Assembly: GCA_034440575.1 (NCBI GenBank)
Contig: JAOTOL010001661.1
Span: 3,380,001 to 3,444,000 of the forward strand
From: Imbricaverruca yamaguchii
Lineage: Eukaryota; Arthropoda; Thecostraca; Neoverrucidae
Length of the DNA: 64,000 nt
Direction: 5' to 3'
Under the pieces are notes generated by a model. The model was not told where the DNA came from and did not search any database. It worked only from the letters and a program-made list of their open reading frames with translations. Below, piece by piece: positions 35,051-47,849 of this stretch. Positions within the stretch are counted from its first letter, which is position 1, and every line of letters starts with the position of its first letter. The translations under genes were made by a program, and so were the position numbers.

Positions 35051-36589
35051 AACGTTTTGGCGCAAGTCTGGAGCAGCGCCTGGTCAATATCCGACCAAAT
35101 TGACGACCCGACTACAGGCACGGGTCGGCACAGGTACGAGCGCACTCGGAATCACCAGAGCCCTCTGTTCACCGGTGTGCGATCAAGATCGTGGTCCCAC
35201 CGGGGCTGCAGGCTTTGCGGTTAGCCTCGTCATGCAACAGTGCCTCAATCGGTTATTGTATGCAAACATGATCTCACCGCATGCACGCCTTTCCGGCGCT
35301 TCAGTGCTCAAGAGAATAGTTCCGCCGGAATTTCCAGTCCGATGGCATGAGGCTTTGTGCGATAGTGGTACTTGCCAATGCCCGGATGCCGAGGATGTCT
35401 CCAACTGGGGAATGCAGTCCATTGTTGGAATAACAAATAATGTCGAGCTAGAATACCGCTGAGGAGCCAAAGGCGCAGTCTCCGCCGGATCCCAGATAAT
35501 CCCATGTCATCAGGAAAATGCTCCGAATGGCTATCACAAAATGACGGCAATATCTGGGATATGGAAACAATTCAGCCCCGGTTCAAACTACGGCAATATT
35601 TGGGATATGGAAATAATTCAGCCCCGGCTCAAACTACGGAAATATGCCGTAATGGCTAACATTACGAGAGAAAGAGAATACAAGGCTCTGCATCGCTGTT
35701 GTTAGAAAAAGCATAACTATGTGAACTGAAATACACACCGAAAACTTAACCTACGTTCGAAGCGCCACACAATGTCAAATATATAATGGGAATATTTCAG
35801 CATATTGATTCAGCCCTCACAGTTTATATTTTCCTCATGATAATGGTAACCAACTGCAAAAATTGACCCACATTTGAGCAATAAGGATTCAATATATAGA
35901 TTTGGATCTGTTTGGGTGCAAAGCACAAGCATGTGCATGAAGGCAGCTGAAAAGTGGAAACATGAAGTGTTTCGTAAGTTGAAATTTTTCGCACAATGAA
36001 AAAAAATCAGAGGAAAGCGCAAATTGTGACGTTTGCGCAGAGCAGGCAACTCACAATCCACAAGCCACCATAATCAACGGATATCAGCTAGAGACTTCCG
36101 CAGTGTGACCTTTATATACCAGGATAAATCGGAGCGCAGAGGTCGAAACTTCCCAACTCTTCCAAATTGCCTTGTGCCAATATACACTTTCTGGGTTCAA
36201 ACGAGCACTTGACCTTTGGATCTGGCTAACGGACCCAGTAGCCGCCAACGTGTCGTGGAGGCAACATATGGCGAGGTTCGGTATTTTGATGTCCGAGAAG
36301 GAATACAAATTTGGTGGCATTGCATCGCTCTACTTGTGATAATAAGTGCGTTCAGATATAAATGAGTTTCATGAGGAAGACACCTAGATCACTGTACTTT
36401 CAAAAGTTTATATGTTCGCGGGGACCTGCAACAAGCTTTTCTTCCACTTGGGCAAACCTTTGGTCCGTTCTATGCAGTTTTTTCTGATCACACATGGATT
36501 GGCATTCAAACAGTGTTGTGCTTCTTTCGCAATTCTGCGCTGCAGTTGCCTTGCCAACATGTATGGATCTACAGCACTGAGGCAGGGCG
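35051..36589. other. No gene recognised
   Basis: Unique sequence with a short local duplication near 35550-35650 (GGCAATATCTGGGATATGGA and a variant). No domain-bearing frame. Confidence 0.4.
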
Positions 36590-37180
36590 AGAGATATCGG
36601 TCGGCCGGTGCCAGCGGGACGTCAGCGCTCACCTGCGCGGGCGGAGCGGCCCCGATCACCAGATCTCCGCCGACGGCCAAATCACTCGGCGCCACTGCAC
36701 CGGCCCAGGTTCGCGTCTGTTGACCTCGATACCGCTCGGGAGCCGTCGCCGACAACACGGGGCATACGCCGGCACACGCGGGGCACGCACGCCGGCACAC
36801 GCGCGGCGCACTGGCCAGCGAAGCGTCGTCCCGCAACACTGGCCGCCGGCCAATGACGGGCGGACGTGGGCCGTGCCGACCGGCCGCGCCTGTTTTTACG
36901 TCCGTCCGGCGACGGGCGCGCGGCTGCCTTTGAGTCGGGCATTGTCGCCATTCCGGGAGCGCCGCGGATGACACGGCCGCCTCGCATACGCCGCGCAGAC
37001 GTCGGCGGCGCGTCGGCCATGTCTGAATGCCGCCGGCGGTCGGTCCAAGCGTGGGAACGGCGCTGGCCGGCCGGCCCGGTCGGCCCCAGGTCACGGCGCC
37101 GGCTCGCAGCTGGCCCGGCCGACTGCGATCACGGGCCGCGTCGGCGCCCCGGTCACCGACACGGCTGGCGTTGGCCGTGA
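36590..37180. promoter_or_regulatory. CpG-island-like block
   Basis: About 590 bp of dense CpG and high GC with sharp edges against AT-richer DNA on the left. Long Arg/Ala/Pro frames on both strands (up to 272 codons on -) are what such composition gives. A promoter or first exon is possible but no specific signal was seen. Confidence 0.35.
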
Positions 37181-37455
37181 CCGGCGACTGGGTCGGGACC
37201 GACCGAAATCTGGCCGTGCCCGCCACTGTTTGGCTCAGTCAGGACCGACTGGGACCTGACTGTGGCCGCCACCGTACCTGTACCTGTGACTCGGTCGGGA
37301 TCGACTGGGGCTTGGCTGTGTCCGCCATCGTACTTGCGCCCGTGACTGGGTCGGGACCGATCGAGATCTGACTGGCCACCACCGCACCTGTGCCCGTGAC
37401 TGTGTCGGGACCGACAAGGACCTGACTCTGGCCACCACCGTGCCTGTGACTGAGC
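37181..37455. repeat. About 60-bp degenerate minisatellite
   Basis: Four to five diverged copies containing GACTGGGTCGGGACCGA, a CTGACTGTGGCC-like core and CCGCCACCGTACCTG. Confidence 0.75.
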
Positions 37456-38365
37456 GTGGCCGATCGTGAACGTGACGGCGACAAGCACCTGACGACCTAC
37501 TGAGCTGACAACGGTGGCCGTCAGCAGGCTGACCCAGGACCGGCGTCCCAGTGCACCAACACTGATAGTTTGTTCGGAATAGCACATGGCAGTGCCAACG
37601 GCGCGGAGCCGCTGTCCGAATCAAAAGTTGTAATCACACACGAAGGTTATTAATTCAGCGTGGGTAGATTCGGGTCCCTCGGCAAAGTGGCTTGTTTGTG
37701 TAGCAAACGGTCACTAGCCGGCTGGGCGGGTGGCGTAACTGAACAGGGATCGAAAACATCAGCCGAAGGCGCCCCATTCCAATACTGAAAACGTCTGGCG
37801 GGTACAATGAGGCATTTTGTTTTCATCCTCCATAGTGACACGGCCTCTTTTGAAGTTGGGCTTGTCTGGACATCAGACGTGAATGAAACATTACTGTCGT
37901 CCGGCACAGCCAGCTCATCCTCAAATTTGCATTTCAGATCGTTGTATGAGTCAGATAGCAATGAAGCGGACAAATAGCGTCGGGTCGGCAACAGGTAACG
38001 TGGCTGCACGTGGCCATCAATCGAATGAAGCCACCCTCTTCAACCACAGGCAACGGCTGGTGATATAAAGCTATCATTTTCACGACAGCCAGTCGCTCCT
38101 CGCGCGACCGACATCAATATCTCAGATTGTTTTCTCGTTAATGCTTTCCTGGGTGGGCAACTGACGCCAGTGCTCCTGTCTTTTCCAACTTCCGCTGTGC
38201 AGGCGAAGACATGTTGACGCATGCAGTTCTTCAGCGTATTACTTAGCCTTTTCATACTCTACCGGATGTTTGCGTATTGCATGAGCATCGAAAGGATACG
38301 CAACAGAGGCCATATTTCCCTCTCCTCTCTCCGCTAATAATTTGACTACACAGCAAGCACTTGAC
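37456..38365. other. No gene recognised
   Basis: Unique sequence with short open frames only. Confidence 0.35.
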
Positions 38366-38531
38366 CTTGTCTATTTATTGGGTGGCTTACGATGTGCTTT
38401 ATGCACGATCTCGGCTAATGGTTCCGCCCACTGTTTCGTCGGTGGGTCGTGGGATTGGGGAATGTTCGGAGTGGTGCAAGTGTTGAACCCTGGATCTTGG
38501 CATCCAGAGCTCAACATCTTAACCACTCGGC
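38366..38531 (-). mobile_element. tRNA-derived SINE (family A)
   Basis: On the - strand the head reads GCCGAGTGGTTAAGATGTTG (A box) and CCAGGGTTCAACACTTG (B box). GACGAAACAGTGGGCGG, GTGCATAAAGCACATCG and a CACCCAATAAATAGA tail follow. A weak GCACTTGACCTT/GCACTGGAACTT match flanks it. Confidence 0.82.
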
Positions 38532-39016
38532 ACTGGAACTTCGAATAACTTTCATCCTAATATGAACTTAACTTCCCAAATAAATTTCCTTCAGGATGGA
38601 AAATTACCTGCAGCATGCAGAACAAGATAAGGGCAAGTATTTAGAAGGGAAGAAAATAATGTTCCAAGAAAGTGATGACGGGAGGACAGTTGGTTACTTC
38701 GGATTGGGGACAGCGACCACGTTCATCATAGAGCACCCGTACGGAGGACAGTAAATTTGATACCAGCGGTTACTAAGAACTCAACTAAAAAACTAATTCA
38801 CTTCATTTTCAGCCGGGCGCATAGGGATTGCAGGATATCACTCATTCATATTCACAGATGTTTAAAAATGTATACTGGGGTGCTCAGCAATGCTATAACA
38901 GTTCGTGACATCAAACAGCGTTGAGGAGAACTGACAAATGGATACAGAGCTTGTTTCGATACTTTGGGACTCTGGTGAGCATTGCGGGGGCACTCAAGAA
39001 GATGGAAACTCCATTT
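38532..39016. other. No gene recognised
   Basis: Unique AT-leaning sequence. Confidence 0.35.
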
Positions 39017-39506
39017 CAGTGGTACATTATTCGCGAAATATGGTGGAATATAAAACTTATCGAAACTGAATCGACATCCTTCCAAAATGAGTTTTGACAT
39101 CGTGCTTCTTGGCGCGTGCTTGTGAAGTCTTCATTAATCGTTTCCAACTGTATCTCGTTTGCAAGTATCCTGCTCATGTTCACCATAACAGATCCAGGAT
39201 AGTGATAACGAACATCTGTTGGCGTAATTCCAGGTGAAGGGTTTACCTACGATGTGCTATGTTATGCAATATCAGTTTATAGCATAGGTGGTTGTATCGC
39301 CATCGTTGATATCGTTGTCCCCAAATTAGGTATATCGCGAAACACGCAAAGCAGGAACGCAATTGTCTCAAAACTGAGTTTGCAGGACTTTGCAAACTGA
39401 CTTTGTAAATTGTTTAATAACATCGTCTCCATGACGATTTTGTCATCCTCCTGCACTCGTTTTGACATCTAACACTTAAGGATAAATCATTATTTTAACA
39501 CCACTT
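39017..39506 (+). mobile_element. hAT-type MITE, diverged copy
   Basis: It begins CAGTGGTACATTATTCGCGA and ends ATTATTTTAACACCACT, with the family's internal landmarks CATCCT, CACTCGTTTTGACATCT and TTCCAGGTGAAGGG. The last terminal base is changed and no 8-bp duplication is visible. Confidence 0.82.
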
Positions 39507-40636
39507 AATGTATGCCCAATAACATTCAAGTCGCCTGTTTTCAGGTTAATAAAGCACCGCACACAGCGACGGTGGTGGAATTGATGGTGACCAACAACAT
39601 TAAAACATCATAAACAAAAATGCACAACATTGATGTTCAGCTGGCAAAAATTGTAAATGAAGAATAGTGAACCAAATGCAGAGATCAGCTGTTAATAGAA
39701 TATATTACTGTGCAGCATTGCAGACCTTGCTGTTATTGTCCATATTGTTCATGTGGGCTATCTCCCTACACAAAAAAAAAACAAATTGAGAGCTTCCATA
39801 TTCATTATTACCTTCAAGGCATTGAAAAAAAAACATCTAGTTGTTCATATCTGGCAATTTCAGTTTCAACTGAGCAAGGGTGCCAAACAAGGTTTTTGGT
39901 TATGTTCGGTGAGCCTTTCATTCTTTAAAAATTATATTTTTATATCTATTTTTTCACATCCTTTGGAAAAGGGTTAGGCTAGATTAGGTTTTTCATTTGA
40001 ATAATGGAGAAAAAACTCAGATTTTTCATTCTTGAATTATTATTTTTTCTTCATTGCAAGATTACATTAGGTTCAGTAATTGTGTATTTTTTTAACATTA
40101 TTTTGAATGCAATATTTCCCAACTCAAGGCCCATTTTGGTGCCACTTTGACTGCCATCTGAAGAATAAGCACTTGCAGATAAAATGAGTGCTTAGATCAT
40201 GTTAACATGTTCAGAAACATTGCATGAGAACATGATATTAAATAAATTCAAATATCAACTTAAAACACAAACTTGTCTGAAATTCTCCAGGAAATAATCA
40301 CTTTTAACTTGAAGAGCAATATAATACAAAAAGGGGCTTGAGATGTAACAAAGAATCTAACAATTCAATTCTTTTGAAATCTGACCTAGTCTGAACCTAA
40401 CATAACCTCTTTAAGATATACAATTTCATTTTCAAAATATCAACAGTTTTCATCACAAAAAACGGTTTTTTTTCAAGTACATAAAAGAGCCTAGCATTTC
40501 CCTAACCCCAGCATTCCTTCAGTTTTTTTAGTCAACAAAGTCAAATTTATCCAAATGAAAAATCTAACCCAACCTGGTAAATGTTTTCTTGCTCTACAGA
40601 GGCATAATTGATGTGCAATTGCAAAACTTAACTCCC

Positions 40637-40690
40637 TTGATTGGTTATTTAGGCTTAGGGGTGTGCCAACCACATGATCATTTGCTGCCC
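40637..40690 (-). repeat. 55-bp stem-loop retroposon unit, CpG-decayed
   Basis: The + strand reads TTGGTTATTTAGGCTTAGGG, GTGTGCC, CCACATGATCATTTGC and TGCCC. It is the unit with the CG positions of the stem changed to TG and GC. Confidence 0.6.
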
Positions 40691-41021
40691 ACTGTGGACC
40701 CCTTAAACTGCAATAATGTCAGATTGTTAGGTTGTTTCTGCTGTAGATTATTCTTCACTGTATATCACTCCACTAAAACTCCAATCTGTCCTTTGTTTGC
40801 CCACAAACTGAAAAGCAAGCTTTTGCAGACTAAGTTAGTGGCCACATCATCCTAGTCACATTACTAAACATGCTAGTGAAACATTTTTTCCTAGAAATCC
40901 AGTACAATTAAATATAAATGCAAATTTATGGTTTATAATCCTGACCAGAGCTGTTCCTGATGACATCCATGTTGACATGCACCATGGGTTGGGCTGGAAA
41001 TGTATTGAATGAGCATGGCTT

Positions 41022-41180
41022 AGGTAGGTAGGTACCTAGGTAGATCCATACCTGCATAGGTAGCTAAGCAGGAAGGTAGATGCCTTATTGCCAATCCAGT
41101 AGGTAGGTAGGTACCTACCTAGGCACCCCGAAGCCTGCCTTCTTAGGTACCTTTTAGGTGGGTACCTATCTATCCACCTG
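41022..41180. repeat. TAGG/CCTA inverted tetranucleotide cluster
   Basis: Runs of TAGG face runs of CCTA, e.g. GTAGGTAGGTAGGTACC next to TACCTACCTAGG (about 41099-41122). The arrangement can form a perfect hairpin or cruciform. Confidence 0.85.
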
Positions 41181-41372
41181 CTAGTCCTTTTTTCCATACC
41201 AAAAATGTTCAAATTAAAAACCCAACCCAACCTAATCTAGCCTAGGCTAGCTAAACTGTTTTTGAAGAAGAAAAAAACATTTCTCTAACTTCCACAAACC
41301 CTAACCAACCTAACTTGACCAAACCTAACTGAACATAAAATGTGAACATGAGGTATCTGCAGGATGAGTTTT

Positions 41373-41431
41373 CTGGGTGCTGTATGACCATCGCAGTAAG
41401 TGTGCCCCTAAGCCCAAATAATCAACCAACG
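41373..41431 (+). repeat. 55-bp stem-loop retroposon unit
   Basis: The + strand reads GGGTGCTGTATGACCATCGC, then GTGCCCCTAAGCCCAAATAA and TCAACCAACG, the unit in its own 5' to 3' orientation. Confidence 0.65.
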
Positions 41432-41904
41432 ATGAGATGGGTTTCATATGCATTTTACCTTTATGAAGCAAGCAATGTGCTAAGTGGTTAGTTTAGGCTT
41501 TTCTTTCAACTGGGAAAAAATTCATGTACAATCAAAATACTAGGTACATGGGTGTCACACATCACCTATTCAATGCCATATTTCCAAACTCCAAACCTCT
41601 TCTTTGGCATTATTTTGCCTCCAAATATTGATGTAAAGCATGCATTTGCAAAGGTAATGGGTTGCCACCTCATGTAGAGCACATTCATAAACATTGCATT
41701 GCAAGAAAGTTTACAAATCATAAATTATGCTTGCCAACTGAAAAATATGCATTTTCAGAGGAAATGAGCAGTCACATCACGATTATGTTGATGTCAATGT
41801 TAACCACCTTCAGCAACATTAGACAAGGAAATTTAAATTGCCAAAATTAAAGTTGCATTAGTGTAAATTTACCAGTGTAGACTTGTCTTATAGGTACCCT
41901 AAAG

Positions 41905-42022
41905 TGCACATGCCGGTAGGTAGGTACGTACCTACCTACCTTGCTACCGCACAGGTAGGTAGGTAGGTCCAAGGCCCTTTACATAATGACGTACCTACCT
42001 CGGATCTACCCACGTAGGTATT
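41905..42022. repeat. TAGG/CCTA inverted tetranucleotide cluster
   Basis: It contains the palindrome GGTAGGTACGTACCTACC (about 41921-41938) and further TAGG/CCTA runs. Second of two clusters, 0.75 kb apart. Confidence 0.85.
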
Positions 42023-45019
42023 CCAGCACTCAGCACATTATGCGCACACATATACAATAAGTTGCGCCGGCATGTCCAGAAGTGATGTCCCTTACCTTCA
42101 ATCGAAATCCGCTCCGTAAAACGCGCGCAAGAACCCCACCGACCCGGCGAAAGGACAACCACCACTGCACACACTCTGGGAGGTATGCCAGGAATTGGAC
42201 AAAGAATCCCGGCAACGCGCTGTGCGACTGCGCATCACGACTGCGCACCGACAGAAATCAAGCCAACGGAAATCACATTGGTGGTCGATTACTTTGGCGT
42301 TCCATGAAAAACTGTGATAGACTATAGAATTTCATCAAATACGAATTTCGTTGTCCTTGAGGTCCTTTTTATTCAACACTTGCCATCTTCAAGCAGTCGA
42401 AAGAAATATTCGTATCTGAAAAATCTTCATGGCTGTGATTGGATGGGTACCAATGTTAGAACAGGTACCACCAGCGATAACCTGTGTTTAAATGCTGTAA
42501 ACGGTAGTGCGTAAATCATCCACTACCATCACATGGCGCTGCTTGTCAAGCAGCCTAGTGGACTGGCAGCACTAGCGCGGATATGCACCTATGTTGAGCG
42601 AGCGGCAATCTGTTCTTCAGAACGTTGATGGCAATTCAGATCATCATTAGTTGGTACATACCCAAGGAGATGGGCCTCAGATGGTTCCTAGATGCATCCG
42701 CGCCAATTCGTCTACAGAATGGTGTCCATCGAGGCATAGCTGTAGGCAGGGAAGTCTAGGGTCATTTTCAGTTGGATGGTGTGGGGTGGGAACCCCCATG
42801 GGTGTAACCACGGTTTCGAAATGGGGAGGGACAGGCCAGGGTTGCGGTAAGCCTTACCCCCACACCCACGAAAAAAAAACGTATTGGATTTCAGCTACTT
42901 TATTGTTAGCGTCTGGATTTCACATTCACCATTGTTAGAACTCATATTTTGGGCACGAAAAGTTCCACCAAGTTTGACTCCTTATCACCGCCTTTGAACA
43001 TCCAGTTTTATGTCGTATGTGCTGGTCCTGATTTCACAATCACCACAGAGCAATGCTGTAAGTACGTTAGACGTTGCCCACTTGTAGTAGGCAAAAATAC
43101 ATATTGGATTATGGCTTTATTGTAGTAAATATAGACACCCAATAACCTTTCCAATGCTTTCCTGTTTTACGGGGAGACATTTTGATGCAATGACAACCAG
43201 GTCGGATAAAGGTTTTGACACTGAGGGCATGTGCCACCCACATGGAAAGTGGGGTCCCCGGCCGGGAAAAGGCGACCCTTTGAAAAGGTTCCATTGCACT
43301 CGCTCGAAGTTTTCAACCAAAGGCGCCCATATGAAAGAAAGTGACACCCCTTGGATGAAAGACGCCCCTTCGGGAAGGACCCAGTGCATCCGGCCCCTCG
43401 AATATTTTAGTCAGAGACTTTCGCAGTGGCGTCCCTCCAAAGAAATGGCGTCCTTCCAGACAAATACCCACCATGACAACTGCCGGATCTACCCCTGATT
43501 ACAACATTCCTCTCTCGCGGTATGAAATCCGGCTGATTAAATCAGCTTGAATTGTAGCCCGTCGAGATTATTGCGAATTATCCATTGTCTGTCACCGCAT
43601 AGCAAGCGACGTCGAATTACATCTATTTTTTACAAATTTAACCTATAGCGATGAAACACGAGGTCATCGAAAAACTAAATCAAACCTTTGACCTTGACAA
43701 GTCCCGGTTTGAAATGCTACCCGAGTGTTCACCGCTGGCTCTGGCTTGATACCAGTTTTGGATTTATTTGAGCCAAAACTTTTCTAAAAGAATATTGAAG
43801 CGACCAACTGATCAGCTCGACTTTTGCCACTAAACAACAACTTGATTACTTAACTTCCTGATACACCATAACAAACCACGTCGAATGACGCTCATGTGAT
43901 CGAATTTGAAGCGATAGCAACCGAACCGCGCGTTCGATCGATACCGCTTTAATATCACCCCCAGCTTCGGGTGTCAAGCTCATGAAAATATTGAGCAATG
44001 CTAACAGCAAATAAATCAATATTACCAAGTTCAAATACATCATGCAATGTTTGAACAACGGCAATATGAATAACCACAGATGAATGCTACTCATTAGCCA
44101 AGCACTCGGGCATATATGTTAGAATACATGCACTCATGACTTCATGCGCTCTGAGTCAGAGAAGTGAGATTGATGAACGTCGATGTTCATCAATCGATGT
44201 TCATGACCAGATCTGGTAATGTGTTGAATTACAGTATTCCGAGCATCCTGAAAAGAAATGTGTTTGAGGTGCAACACTTACACCTACACTGACATGTCAC
44301 AAATGAGATTAAATATATTTTGAAGCACTACAAGAAGCACCATCCAACGTAGAAAGTGCAGTTTTTGACGGTTGACTATTTGATAGGATAGGATACACAG
44401 GCCAACACTAAGGATCAAAATGAAAGTAAAGCTAGGTTTCATGTTATATGGTTATTGCTCAGTCAAGCAGAATGTGTGGGATTACCTACGCGAACCATCA
44501 ACCTACAAGGTACCCCAGATATAAAGTCGATACAGCCTTCGTGCTGCAAATATAATGTCAAGGTCCAAATGCAAGTACCACATGTTCACAATAGCAGTTC
44601 AGGCCACAGCGCATCAAACTAAATGGATGGCCAACTGGACACGGGGTCCAATACATGGATGCCATAAAGTTTTTAGTGGCCTTTGATCGAAGCCATTCGG
44701 CCAGAGGAGATATTACTTTACGGACTGGATCCGCCCCCATTCGCAGGCCAAGAAGGCCCCCGATCTCCAGGCGCCGACTAAAATCCCACTCAAACCCGAA
44801 CGACGAGGTCCAGCAGGTTATGGTGAGGAAAAGTCAGCACCGGCTCGGGTTCCAGGGAGCCCGGCGGGTCCAGACACCAGACAGTATCCTGCACGTCAAG
44901 AAGGTTGGTTGCAACCAACCCCAAAACATAGGAGACTATGCCTAGTGCACAACCGAGAGTGAAGGGAGATTGCCTGGTTCATCGCGTTGGCGAAAATAAC
45001 ATCTGTGCTCCCGGCAGTC
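42023..45019. other. 3 kb without a recognised gene
   Basis: CpG-normal unique sequence. A 114-codon frame at 43154-43498 (+) overlaps loosely repeated GGCGCCC/GACGCCCC words and has no domain. Nothing else is supported. Confidence 0.35.
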
Positions 45020-45310
45020 TCTGACATGGGCGTAGGAACGTTTTGAAAAGTGGTGGGGCCATTGCCTGGTTCATCGCGGTTGGCGAAAAAACTTATCAAA
45101 AATCAGCCTCTTGATAAAATTTCACAACGGATTTGAGCTCCTTGTGCTTTGGTCTTCCTCTCCAGATATAAAACTTCCAAATATTAATTTATTTGGCAAA
45201 TTTAGGAATTATTTAAAATGAAAAAGTGGGGGGGCCATGACCCCCGGGTCCCCCCCCGTTCCCCCCCCCAAAAAAAAAAGATAAAATTATTAAAAAAAAA
45301 TAAAATAGGA
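45020..45310 (-). mobile_element. Probable hAT terminal and subterminal region
   Basis: GGGCGTAGGAACGTTTTGAA (about 45027-45046), followed by GTGGTGGGGCCATTG and later AAGTGGGGGGGCCATGACCC, resembles the ends of ZMYM-like hAT elements. It lies beyond the C-terminal end of the - strand hAT transposase relic at 45950-47290. An ATTGCCTGGTTCATCGCG duplication is at 44968 and 45061. The homopolymers near 45240-45310 may be partly assembly error. Confidence 0.45.
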
Positions 45311-45949
45311 AAATAAACCTTACCCTAAAGGCCTGCAGGTAAATAGAATGTAAGTAAATAGTCGACTATCTAGAATATACGAAGGAAGCGAGGGAATGCT
45401 ATGCTATGTACCGTTTTATTTGCCGAGGATTAACCAAAATATAACCGATGTCCGAGTCCCAAAATCAATATCTCCAACGTTCAATACCCCATGTAGGGAG
45501 ACCACCGAGGAAGTGTGGTCGGCGACCACCTTATTTTTTACCCCTGTACCTCCACCTCAATAACTTCGTCTCTGGCTTTAACCACAAAATCAAATGGAGC
45601 AGTACCATTACACATTTATTACTTCATCCCAATTTCCTTTCAAAATTACAGGCATGTACTTTTTTTAGTTGTCAATCATGCCATTTTCATTAAGATTGAT
45701 ATTTCCATCGCAACTAAAGAGTATCTATCCCTGGCGATTCGAGGCCCCAAACACGAAGATTGAGTGCCGGGGCACCAGGGATTTTACGAATAAACGAGTC
45801 ACGACCACGGAAACCAGCAGTACAGGACTTAAGCTCCATCCTAGCACAACATACACTCCATACCTGGTTTAGCAAGCATTGCTTAGCATTTCGGAATAGT
45901 CGCAGGGTATATCTCGCAGACAGAGTGCCACAGTGATGTCCAACCTGGA
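45311..45949. other. Sequence between hAT terminus and transposase relic
   Basis: No gene recognised. It may be the 3' noncoding part of the hAT element. Confidence 0.35.
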
Positions 45950-47290
45950 TTACACGCCGAAGAACGAGCGACGCCGATCATTTGCTGCGAAGAACTCCGA
46001 GGCAATGGCATCCACATCCAGCTCGTCGACGCGCTGACGGTGCACAGTGCACACCATCGCAGCGTTAAGTCGGGCCTGACCCATGGTAGAGCGGAGATAC
46101 GACTTGATGCGTCGGAGACAGGAGAAAGAGCGCTCTGCCGTGGCCGTTGTTACTGGTACAGTAAGGTACAACCTTACCAGCGTCAGCACTTCGCTCATCA
46201 TGTTACTGAACACTGTACCACCCGACTGCTTTGCCCCCACGAGAGCCTGAATCACTTGGTGCACGCTCTTTCCTCCGTCTCCAACCACATCAGGTAGCAT
46301 TTGCAGCTGCACTCCAATCGTGCAAGGTCCAGATCGCCGCCATACAGATCATTTACGGCGACGGGGACGTGAAGTGCCTTCCGCACTCGCATCCTCCAAC
46401 AGTCGCTCCACCTCGCGTATTTTCTGGAACGTCGGTTGCAGGAACCTTTTCTTGAGCTGAGTGGTCAGTGTGTTCAATATCTCGAAGAATTGGCGTCGAT
46501 GTAGGTCTTTCACGGTGGAGTCGTGGTACTGTCCATTGCCGTCCAGTCGCATGGGAACTTTCCGTTTTCGAGGCAGTTTGGGACCATCCACACCTGCTGC
46601 CGCTACTAACCTTTCAGCTCTCTCGAACATCCTGTCGAAAGACTCAGTTGAGCGCATCCCCTCATAGCGCTCGACACACGTTTCACCGCCTCCTGTGTGT
46701 TTACTGTCGCTGTCGCTGACTGAGGCCACGCGACAGGTCCTCTGTTAGGGAGAATACCTCGATCGCAATGAGCAGCCCGATAAACGTATCGAACTGCTCC
46801 ATGAGCGCTAGCATTCCTCTGTTTTCGACCATGATCGTCACTTGCCTCAGCACTGACTTCCTCCAGGGTGCTCATACGTGCTGTAGTTATCCACTAGTTT
46901 TGCAGCGACGCGGTACGGCAGGTCCATGCGTAGGTACAACGGCCGAGAGTGCCGCCAGCTGACTCTGCGGACAGCGTCACGCGTCGGAGTGCTGCGGCCG
47001 TCTTGGTGAGTTTCTGACAAAGGATGTCAGCTCGTTGGTAATATCCAGGGCATTTCGAATCATCTTGTTTTTTCTGGCTGCTCCTGCAACGCCAGATTTG
47101 TACAGTGTGCCAGACAATGGACATGCAGGGCTGATGGACATTCTTCGCTGATCCTGTGCCACTCCTTTCACTGCCCCTGCATATTTGCAGCCCCATCGTA
47201 GGCTTGTCGCGACAGCACTAGCGGCAGCTCCATACGCACCAGTGCGTCCTTAAGCGTGTTCGCAAGTACTTCACCGGTGGTTACCTCGGT
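45950..47290 (-). pseudogene. Decayed hAT transposase, ZMYM1-like
   Basis: Reading down the - strand, collinear pieces of a hAT transposase appear in changing frames. First comes SRQAYDGAANMQGQ (about 47200-47160), then CPSALHVHCLAHCTNLAL. LMEQFDTFIGLLIAIEVFS follows (46805-46745), then a PKLPRKRKVPMRLDG segment (around 46580), and DLYGGDLDLARLE just before a frameshift near 46313. The last open piece of 120 residues (46312-45950) carries the C-terminal dimerisation region RLYLTVPVTTATAERSFS and RIKSYLRSTMGQARLNAAM, ending at a true stop. At least two internal stops and several frameshifts mean it cannot make transposase. No N-terminal BED-type finger was seen. The dimerisation motif and its order fit the hAT family known to have entered many animal genomes. 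Confidence 0.85.
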
Positions 47291-47399
47291 GTGAATCAGT
47301 TAGGGATCCTCGTTGATCTGAGTTGGGTCACCCAACGTATGAGTACCTTTTTAGTGAAGTAGTGTTTGTAAATAAGAACTTTGCTTGGATGTTTTAATG

Positions 47400-47835
<436 letters not shown>

Positions 47836-47849
47836 TTTTTATGGGCGGC

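Larger units (their letters stand above)
39507..41904. other. CpG-poor block
   Basis: By eye fewer than ten CpGs occur in 2.4 kb, and none from about 40470 to 41127. It holds two stem-loop units, a TAGG cluster and AACCTAACC-like words (41270-41340). No gene recognised. Confidence 0.6.

Noticed and set aside
36408..37226. 272-codon Arg/Ala/Pro-rich frame on -
   Set aside because: Very GC-rich DNA gives overlapping frames on both strands and no domain could be recognised.
43154..43498. 114-codon frame on + with opposed 90-codon frame
   Set aside because: No domain. It overlaps loosely repeated GGCGCCC-type words.
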